From Streptococcus sp. DTU_2020_1001019_1_SI_AUS_MUR_006 (GTDB taxonomy: Bacteria > Bacillota > Bacilli > Lactobacillales > Streptococcaceae), in assembly GCF_032340315.1 (NCBI RefSeq), contig NZ_CP135436.1, forward strand, positions 1,571,501 through 1,635,500: a stretch of 64,000 nt of DNA. The letters run 5' to 3'. The notes beneath the pieces were generated by a model, which had not been told where the DNA came from, made no database searches, and saw nothing but the letters and a program-made list of their open reading frames with translations. Made by a program: the position numbers and the translations under genes. Shown piece by piece: positions 57,841 through 64,000 of the stretch (position 1 is the stretch's first letter; every line of letters starts with the position of its first letter).

Positions 57841-58263
57841 CTAAACCTTCCAAAAGAAGTTCTGTTCACTCACCATAACTTTAGAGACTTGAATATCTTG
57901 GCATACAATGTCAATTAACATACTTGATAAAGTAATTGTAGCTTGTATCATATTATTTTTCGCTTCAATAAGTCTAATGTCATGTACAGTGTGAGACATG
58001 AGATTTTCAAAAGGAATATCTTTCATATTGAAATTTCTTGTGCCAGTTTCACTTTCAAAACATGTCCAACCCGCGTCCGTCTCATAGTTAACCTTAAAAC
58101 AACGATAGAAGACTATCTCCCAGCAATACTGATCCGATTTACCATTTTCAACTTCAATATAGAGTCTACATTCATCTCCAAAAAATGAAGCTCTAAAATC
58201 TAATGCATAGGCGTCCCAGTAGTTCGTCCCCTTAATCTCTTCCTCTAGCTTTAAAATATCCAC
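57841..58263 (-). CDS. Putative immunity-type protein (140 aa)
   Basis: A small soluble alpha/beta protein (MDILKLEEEIKGTNYWDAYA; CRLYIEVENG; WTCFESETGT). It starts with GTG after GGGGAGG. I do not recognise a named family, but length, acidity, single-gene layout and neighbours (Imm70, SUKH, barstar-like) fit an antitoxin/immunity cassette. Confidence 0.65.
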   Translation of the reverse strand: MDILKLEEEIKGTNYWDAYALDFRASFFGDECRLYIEVENGKSDQYCWEIVFYRCFKVNYETDAGWTCFESETGTRNFNMKDIPFENLMSHTVHDIRLIEAKNNMIQATITLSSMLIDIVCQDIQVSKVMVSEQNFFWKV

Positions 58264-58341
58264 AAGTCCCTCCCCTTCAATTTTTTTAATTATAATCTAA
58301 TTAAAAATGCATACATCTATAGAATAAACGAGAAACGCTTG

Positions 58342-58788
58342 CTAAATCATTACATTTCTAGTTTGTTCATCGTGTAATGTTACTGCCCTTTTATAGTCTT
58401 TTGAAAAAATTCTAGGCAAATGATTTCTAAAATGCTTTAGATTTTCCAATTGAGTTTTGACATAGAATTGACATCGATGGAGCCCCTCGTCATTATCTGC
58501 TACTTCCATATCCACTTCAATATTTAACTCTTCTCTTACATTAATAGGTGCAAAAGTGAAAACAAAATAACCACTTCCACCACCCCTATCATCTCCAAAA
58601 ATGATCTTTCTTACTAGATTAGGATTTTCTATATAGTCATCCATGGTCAGTAATACCTTCGTCATCTCATCCTCAAAGAGATAGCATACTTGATAAATTG
58701 TTAGAAACTTTGTTTCACAAGTAAGCCTAACTTCGCAAAATTTTTCCGATTCATCGAACCACTCACTTCGTAGTACTATATTATCCAG
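58342..58788 (-). CDS. Putative immunity-type protein (about 148 aa), possible CTG start
   Basis: A soluble, acidic, beta-rich protein (VLRSEWFDESEKFCEVRLTC; FGDDRGGGSGYFVFTF). The only well-spaced start after the ribosome-binding site GGAGGG is CTG at 58788. The next in-frame upstream start, TTG at 58809, lies before that site. No family recognised. It stands in the minus-strand immunity array. Confidence 0.6.
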   Translation of the reverse strand: MDNIVLRSEWFDESEKFCEVRLTCETKFLTIYQVCYLFEDEMTKVLLTMDDYIENPNLVRKIIFGDDRGGGSGYFVFTFAPINVREELNIEVDMEVADNDEGLHRCQFYVKTQLENLKHFRNHLPRIFSKDYKRAVTLHDEQTRNVMI

Positions 58789-59081
58789 TTTTTTCCCTCC
58801 TCTACACAATTACATATAACACATCACTCTATATTATAAAATTTAACAATAAAAATATGACCATAGATAGGTGATTTAGCGTTTAGCATTTAAACAAATA
58901 GTTTCCATGATAGTTTAATAAGTCAGATTTTATTTACGGCTGTATTCAAAATGATGACATTTCAAAAATCTACAAAATCAGTTTATTTTTTACACCTTAG
59001 AGTTATATGAAATAATAAAAATCGGTGTTTCAATAATTTTAATGGCTCATTGGATTTAAAAAATTTTTAGAAAATCCTTCT

Positions 59082-59498
59082 TCAGATACTTTTTACAACT
59101 ACATTTTTACCTTCCTCGAGTGCAAATCTAAAACAAGTCAACATAACTTCAAATAAATCACTTCCTGAACTAGTTATGAAATATTGAGATAAATTTGTGA
59201 TATGAGAAGCAATATGATTACCCCAAGGAGGAGTGACTGACAAATCTTCAAAATCCCATATGATGTCGTGAGGTGGAAATTTTTTCAACTCTTCTTGAAT
59301 AGATAACAACTCTGCTATTCCACTCTCAATATCTTCCAAAGGAATATCGCCAAAATAAAGTTTATTCATGATAACGGGGTACTTACTTCCCCAGTCATTA
59401 TTCTCTAACTGAACATATATAGTCGAAAATAATGAATTAAAAAAGCTCCCTTCTCCTACTGTCCACCAATTATAACCTACCATTAAGCCTACAGACAT
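59082..59498 (-). CDS. Imm70-family immunity protein
   Basis: A 138-residue protein with the Imm70 pattern: MSVGLMVGYNWWTVGEGSFF, LENNDWGSKYPVIMNKLYFG, DIIWDFEDLSVTPPWGNHIA and NLSQYFITSSGSDLFEVML. The family is associated with polymorphic toxin systems. The start at 59498 follows GGAGGTGG. No cognate toxin is adjacent within the window. Confidence 0.8.
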   Translation of the reverse strand: MSVGLMVGYNWWTVGEGSFFNSLFSTIYVQLENNDWGSKYPVIMNKLYFGDIPLEDIESGIAELLSIQEELKKFPPHDIIWDFEDLSVTPPWGNHIASHITNLSQYFITSSGSDLFEVMLTCFRFALEEGKNVVVKSI

Positions 59499-59513
59499 AA
59501 AATCCACCTCCAA

Positions 59514-59872
59514 ATTATTCTTAAATATTACTTCTACATCAACAGATGTCCTATTATTGTTAATAAAATCATCTGTTTACTGAAGATTAGCAAATGCTAT
59601 CCCCTTTTTCTATCTATTATGCGCTATCTCTAGCAAATTGTCTTTCCAATCTTTATGGTCGAGATCAAACTTTTATACATCTGTGCTTTAATTGTAAATA
59701 TCCTATTCAATCTTTAATTTCCTTTGATTTCCTAGGAGAGCATGTTTACAGATAAATAAGATTGTTGATTACTTTGGTCGTGTCTGACTAATTTATCTCT
59801 TAAACTTCCTCTAATATTTTCAACTGTAACCACTAGCATCGTACTAGTAATTTTAAAGATTAGATGGAATTT
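59514..59872. other. 359-bp intergenic stretch in the immunity array
   Basis: A/T-rich sequence with stops in all frames. I see a short dyad ACATC-AAC-AGATGT (about 59534-59547) but no gene or clear terminator. Confidence 0.5.
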
Positions 59873-60287
59873 TTACTCGGATTTTAAAACTATCTGATAT
59901 TCCTTTAAATCCCAAAAAGAAATATTGGCGAACATCAGTAAAAATAATAAAAACGGAGTTATTCCTAATATAATAAAAGAATCAACTTCATCTGTTACCA
60001 CAATAGTATAAACACACCACAAGAGTAGAAATAAGAGGATGAAATAACCCATTATTTTACCAACTGCCATTTTCCAGTTAGCAGGCGACATTTTGACAAA
60101 TACATAGGGGCGACCTTCATAGTCGAGTGAAAGTCTTTTTTTATGAGAATATTGAAATCTAAACCCCAACACGAAGAATAAGCTTATAAATAATAAACCG
60201 AATTTCGATACTGCTGCTACATTTGGAAGTTCAGGTAACAAATCCTTAACTAAATACCTCCTTAATAGTGTCGTACCGGAAATAATA

Positions 60288-61143
60288 GACTTCCTGCGAA
60301 ACAAAATATGATACAATAAAACTATGAATTATGAAGTAAGTAAACCATTAACTGATGCACGCTTTAAACGCCTTGTTGGTGTTCAGCGCACTACTTTTGA
60401 AGAGATGTTAGCCGTATTAAAAACAGCTTATCAACGTAAACACGCAAAAGGTGGACGGACCCCTAAGTTAAGCTTAGAAGATCTCCTCATGGCTACTCTT
60501 CAATACATGCGCGAATACCGTACTTATGAACAAATTGCGGCTGATTTTGGCATTCACGAAAGCAACTTAATTCGTCGGAGTCAATGGGTTGAATCAACTC
60601 TTATTCAAAGTGGCTTTACGATTTCAAAAACTCATCTTAGTGCTGAGGATACGGTGATTGTGGATGCAACAGAGGTAAAAATAAATCGTCCTAAAAAAAT
60701 CAACTAGCCAATTATTCTGGTAAAAAGAAATGCCATGCTATGAAGGCTCAAGCGATTGTCACAAGCCAAGGGAGAATTGTTTCTTTGGATATTGCAGTGA
60801 ACTATTGCCACGATATGAAATTGTTCAAAATGAGTCGCAGAAATATCGGACAAGCTGGTAAAATCTTGGCTGACAGTGGTTATCAAGGACTCATGAAGAT
60901 GTATTCACAAGCGCAAACTCCGAGGAAATCAAGCAAACTTAAGCCACTAACTCTTGAAGATAAATCCTATAACCATGCGCTATCTAAAGAGAGAATCAAG
61001 GTTGAGAATATTTTTGCCAAAGTAAAAACGTTTAAAATATTTTCAACAACCTATCGAAATCGACGCAAACGGTTTGGATTACGAATGAATTTGATTACTG
61101 GCATTATCAATCGTGAACTAGGATTCTAGTTTCGCAGGAAGTC
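60288..61143 (+). mobile_element. IS1381-type insertion sequence (IS5 family), 856 bp
   Basis: Terminal inverted repeats GACTTCCTGCGAAAC / GTTTCGCAGGAAGTC are flanked by the 5-bp direct repeat TAATA (60283-60287 and 61144-61148). Two overlapping frames encode the transposase. The promoter TGATACAAT lies just inside the left end. Intact target duplication and a perfectly rejoinable host frame suggest a recent insertion. Confidence 0.93.
60324..61129 (+). CDS. IS1381-type transposase, -1 frameshift product
   Basis: The first frame (60324-60707) has an N-terminal DUF4096-like/HTH part (ARFKRLVGVQRTTFEEMLAV; DFGIHESNLIRR) and the first Asp (VIVDATEV). It stops at TAG 60705-60707. An A7 run at 60693-60699 allows a -1 shift into the second frame (through KKKCHAMKAQAIV). 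That frame carries the second Asp (LADSGYQG) and Glu (KERIKVENIFAKVK) of the DDE triad. Both parts are intact. Confidence 0.9.
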
Positions 61144-61259
61144 TAATAGTTACCACATCATCTACATAGCCAAAACAAAATCTTATCGACTGATGTTTTT
61201 TAGAATTCCTATCTATCATTACTGAGCATAATCCCTACTTTTTTAGCTCAATAGATTCA

Positions 61260-61682
61260 CTAGCCGTCTATTCTTTTTATGAGAAATTCAATAAAATCGC
61301 TAGCATAGTATTCTCCATCTCTAAAAACTGCTAACTCATCGGTCAAACTTTCCTGTTTTTGAAAATAAAACATGCCATCTTCCCCTTCACAGATGACTAA
61401 TTGTTCAGAATTACTAAACCCTTCTTCTCGGTTCAGTTCATTTATGTATACGATATCCCCGCCTACAACTCTATCAAAATCTAATCCATAGATACTGAAT
61501 ATTTCTTCTCCATAAATTTCTCCACCCATATAGTTTTTTAGCCACCATTTATAGCTTTCAGGAAAAATAAAATGTAATCTTTCCTCAGCTTTTGTAATCC
61601 ATTCATCAGAAATCCCCTCTCCAAATGGTCCAAAGCCCACACCATCAGTAGAAGCAATCTTCTTTTTTAATTCATCAATCAT
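61260..61682 (-). CDS. SMI1/KNR4 (SUKH) family immunity protein
   Basis: A 140-residue SUKH-fold protein. The typical start ISDEWITKAEERLHFIFPES is followed by YKWWLKNYMGGEIYGEEIFS, and the end is GEYYASDFIEFLIKRI. SUKH proteins neutralise nuclease and other toxins of contact-dependent systems. The start follows AAAGGTGG. Its toxin is not in the window. Confidence 0.87.
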   Translation of the reverse strand: MIDELKKKIASTDGVGFGPFGEGISDEWITKAEERLHFIFPESYKWWLKNYMGGEIYGEEIFSIYGLDFDRVVGGDIVYINELNREEGFSNSEQLVICEGEDGMFYFQKQESLTDELAVFRDGEYYASDFIEFLIKRIDG

Positions 61683-61793
61683 AATCCACCTTTATTTATT
61701 AAAAATTTATAACTATTAGTATTTGTCCAACCTGTCTAGCTATTATCTTCCTCACAGAAATGCTTGTATTTATATCATATCAAACAATTAGTA

Positions 61794-62180
61794 TTAATCT
61801 AGCAGATATACATTGAATGTTTTTCTTTTTCCATCAACTATGTATCTTTCAACATCTTCTTCCCACCATGAAACTGTATCAGATAATATTTCTAAAAATA
61901 TATTTTTAGACCTTTCATCCTTGATAAAAAGATCTCTTGAATTGTTTATAAAAATATTAATCCTCTCTGGATGTATATAATTAGAACGCTGGAGTCGATC
62001 AGATAATGCATCCCAATTACCATCTTGGAGATCATCAATATTAAAACTTTTGGCTAATATCTCTATCGCATCTCTTTCACTTTGTACTTTTTTTCCATCA
62101 ATATTTAGATTGAAATCATTCAAGCACTTAACCATTAAATAGTTTTTCTCTAACTTTGTTATTCTTCTATAAACATTCAC
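61794..62180 (-). CDS. Barstar-like RNase inhibitor (immunity protein)
   Basis: A 128-residue protein with the barstar signature: LNIDGKKVQSERDAIEILAK and GNWDALSDRLQR. Barstar-type proteins bind and block barnase-like RNases, so the matching toxin should carry an RNase domain. It starts with GTG behind AAGGGGAAC. Annotated from motifs only. Confidence 0.75.
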   Translation of the reverse strand: MNVYRRITKLEKNYLMVKCLNDFNLNIDGKKVQSERDAIEILAKSFNIDDLQDGNWDALSDRLQRSNYIHPERINIFINNSRDLFIKDERSKNIFLEILSDTVSWWEEDVERYIVDGKRKTFNVYLLD

Positions 62181-62530
62181 TTAAAGTTCCCCTTCATAAA
62201 CTGTTTAAAAATTTTTTCAAATTCATACTAGTATCACTTTTTATCCAGCACTTCGCAACTCTAGTAGTTCTTGTTTGCCTTTCTCCATTTCCATTCAAGC
62301 ATTACTTTATACATTTTTGGGCATAATCTAATGGTTTACTTTTGATAAACGAAAGAGGCCTTTAGGAATCGATTAGCTATTCTTCAACTCTTACTACAAC
62401 CTTGATATGCTTATTAATATGTATATCGATAAAGTTTTTGGCTGTTAGGATTTGTTGGGGTATTGGATGAATTTTCTAAAGTAGGCAAGTCCTTTACTAG
62501 GATCACCACTCTTTTACAATTTTTACAGTC
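62181..62530. other. 350-bp stretch with possible coding remnant
   Basis: No intact gene. On the minus strand the frame from about 62478 to 62380 reads IHPIPQQILTAKNFIDIHIN then KHIKVVVRVEE and a stop. This looks like the C-terminal end of a former protein, possibly a displaced toxin tip. Confidence 0.35.
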
Positions 62531-63283
62531 TTAAGTAGCGCTCTCATAAACTAATAAATAGGCATTGTAATTCAAAGTATTTATAACCTTATAACTCGAT
62601 AAAATAGATTGGGCAAGCCCCATAAATCCACCATTTAAAACTTGATAAACAAAATGATTTTCGGGATGAATAGTAGCTATATCTAACTCATATTCCGATT
62701 CAATTGAACGTAAATCCAGTCCTTCATCAATCAATCTAAAAGCAACATAATCGTCACATTTTATAAGTTTATCACTGATTTTCAAATAGAGTTCACCATC
62801 ATTGATTAAACTAGCTTCTACATAATATAAACCTTCCTCGATGTTTTCTACTTCACTTATTTTCAAGGGGACGCCCGATATTTTTTGCAGTTCAATAGCT
62901 GTTTTTTCAAATTTAAATGTCAAGGAAACATTTATGAGTATTTCCATCATGCCTTTATTAGAAAGGAAAACATAATGATTAAAATCATCAGCTGACCATA
63001 TACCACAAGATCGATAACTAACTTCTTTCGATAATTTACTATCAAAAACTTGGTAGATTCCACAGCCATCAAGTTCATATTCTTTATTATATAGTTCGCT
63101 ATACTTTTTACTAACAAACGATAGATACTTAATATAATTAACTGATAAATTGAATGTCTGGGTTCCATCAAATATCTGAACGATATCTGCCTCTTGAGTT
63201 TCATGAGCAATCTGAAAAGAAAAATCCAAGTGCTCTGAAGAAATCTTATCCGTAAATAACTTTATTACTCTACACACTTTCAT
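62531..63283 (-). CDS. Hypothetical protein in immunity array (250 aa)
   Basis: A soluble protein with mixed alpha/beta composition (MKVCRVIKLFTDKISSEHLD; EADIVQIFDGTQTFNLSVNY; GISPL-type turns absent). No known motif seen. It may be an immunity protein of larger size given its neighbours. The start at 63283 follows TTGAGGT with short spacing. Confidence 0.65.
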   Translation of the reverse strand: MKVCRVIKLFTDKISSEHLDFSFQIAHETQEADIVQIFDGTQTFNLSVNYIKYLSFVSKKYSELYNKEYELDGCGIYQVFDSKLSKEVSYRSCGIWSADDFNHYVFLSNKGMMEILINVSLTFKFEKTAIELQKISGVPLKISEVENIEEGLYYVEASLINDGELYLKISDKLIKCDDYVAFRLIDEGLDLRSIESEYELDIATIHPENHFVYQVLNGGFMGLAQSILSSYKVINTLNYNAYLLVYESAT

Positions 63284-63463
63284 ACCTCAATATCTCATTT
63301 TTATATCTCAATCGTCAATTTTGCTATTTTATCTGATGCTTTAAAACCTAAATCAGTTCTCTGACTATCATAATAGCTTGTGCATCAATTGTCAAGTTCA
63401 GCTTTCTCTCAAACTTATTCTATCTGAGCTATAAGTAAACTTTATATGACACCATAAGTAAAA

Positions 63464-63500
63464 AAATCTCCTGAAGAATAAATTCCTCAAGAGATTTTAG
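63464..63500 (-). terminator. Terminator after the right-edge SUKH gene
   Basis: Minus strand AAATCTCTTGAGGAATT / ATTCTTCAGGAGATTT followed by TTTT. It separates the edge gene from the 250-aa gene. Confidence 0.9.
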
Positions 63501-63527
63501 ATTGATTTAACTCATAATCCTATGTCA

Positions 63528-64000
63528 TCAAAAATCTAAACCGATAATTATCCATTCATCTACATAATCCCAAAAAGGTATCGGATATTCTGGCAACTCA
63601 TCCTTTGACCAAAATACACCTCCTTCATCTATTGGTTTAGACAAGTCTAATACGAGATACGTTCCCATACCATTGCTAAAAAAATTGTAATAACTGGAAA
63701 TGTCATTTGTTAACTGTTCCTCAAATTCCCAATCATAATCAGCTATTGGTTCAATCATATCTAGATCGTCTAAGCCCATGCTTTTACTGGTAAAATCATT
63801 AAAACCTGCATGAATATGTGTATAGAAATCACGGATACTTCCGTCAAGTTCTAGTTTGGACTGATTAAAGTGATCTGTAAACTCTTGGTCCGAAATCGGC
63901 ATTTTGCCCTCATAAAAAACCAAGCTATTGCTTTGATACGTTCTAATCGAATAAAGCAATGAGTAATTGTTTCCAATTTTGATAAGATCTATATCTTCTG
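63528..64000 (-). CDS. SUKH/SMI1-KNR4-like immunity protein, partial at window edge
   Basis: The frame stays open to the right edge (upstream residues EDIDLIKIGNNYSLLYSI), so the true start is outside. The visible part has HAGFNDFTSKSMGLDDLDMI, SSYYNFFSNGMGTYLVLDLS and FWDYVDEWIIIGLDF, which resemble SUKH-type immunity proteins. A strong terminator follows, so it ends a unit whose upstream genes, possibly the toxin, lie beyond 64000. Confidence 0.78.
   Translation of the reverse strand, partial: EDIDLIKIGNNYSLLYSIRTYQSNSLVFYEGKMPISDQEFTDHFNQSKLELDGSIRDFYTHIHAGFNDFTSKSMGLDDLDMIEPIADYDWEFEEQLTNDISSYYNFFSNGMGTYLVLDLSKPIDEGGVFWSKDELPEYPIPFWDYVDEWIIIGLDF

Larger units (their letters stand above)
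59873..61219 (-). pseudogene. Membrane-protein gene split by IS1381-type insertion
   Basis: Removing the IS (60288-61143) and one TAATA copy joins 61219-61149 to 60287-59873 in one open frame of 161 codons. It begins MIDRNSKKHQSIRF and continues VVTIISGTTLLRRYLVKDLL. The product has hydrophobic segments FGLLFISLFFVLGF, MGYFILLFLLLWCVYTIVV and IILGITPFLLFLLMF. I do not recognise the family. It sits in the immunity array, so a membrane immunity protein is possible. Confidence 0.8.

Overview
The window is chromosomal DNA of a mitis-group Streptococcus (S. mitis / S. oralis / S. pneumoniae relatives). The low G+C content, the extended -10 promoters (TGnTATAAT) and recognisable pneumococcal-type proteins (CpoA, PmrA, PavA/RqcH, CoiA, PrsA, Nox) and gene strings support this. 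I found no rRNA, tRNA or CRISPR array.

Layout. 1-3.9 kb: class Ib ribonucleotide reductase nrdH-nrdE-nrdF behind paired NrdR boxes. 3.9-5.3 kb: an IS3-family element. 5.4-9.2 kb: a DeoR/LacR-type regulator, pepX and an ArgR-type regulator. 9.3-17.5 kb (minus strand): a 54-codon gene, obgE, a DUF4044 miniprotein, a PspC miniprotein, two glycolipid glycosyltransferases (the second is cpoA), a MIP18/SufT-like gene, rpoD and dnaG. 17.7-20.8 kb: a T-box-controlled ABC transporter (trpXYZ type). 20.8-24.9 kb: ppc and ftsW.

25.0-32.4 kb is an accessory region around prsA. It holds a SEC10/PgrA-like LPXTG protein, an XRE regulator, an IS200-type element inserted right behind prsA, a second LPXTG protein with proline-rich 42-bp repeats, and a small serine recombinase. 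Two inverted 32-bp dyad sites lie between the last two genes. 32.5-46 kb returns to a conserved string: O-methyltransferase, pepF, coiA, tehB, smpB, rnr, secG, rpmG, pmrA, coaE, mutM, era, dgkA, ybeY. A DUF1887 (Card1/Can2-like) nuclease gene sits between coiA and tehB. 46-57.2 kb: rqcH/pavA, a YitT-family gene, nox, an apbE/flavoprotein operon, a DUF896 gene, and glyS and glyQ with a glycine T-box.

57.2-64 kb is a minus-strand cassette of small immunity-type genes (Imm70, two SUKH/SMI1-KNR4, barstar-like, several unassigned) mixed with gene remnants and an IS1381-type insertion. No toxin gene lies inside the window. Since all these genes point left, a polymorphic toxin would be expected beyond the right edge.

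Points that merit follow-up: the recombinase and inverted sites next to an LPXTG gene; the orphan DUF1887 nuclease with a changed CARF signature; a cytosolic ApbE system whose partner flavoprotein ends in two tandem flavinylation motifs; the immunity array; and a 173-bp fold-back structure between glyQ and glyS.
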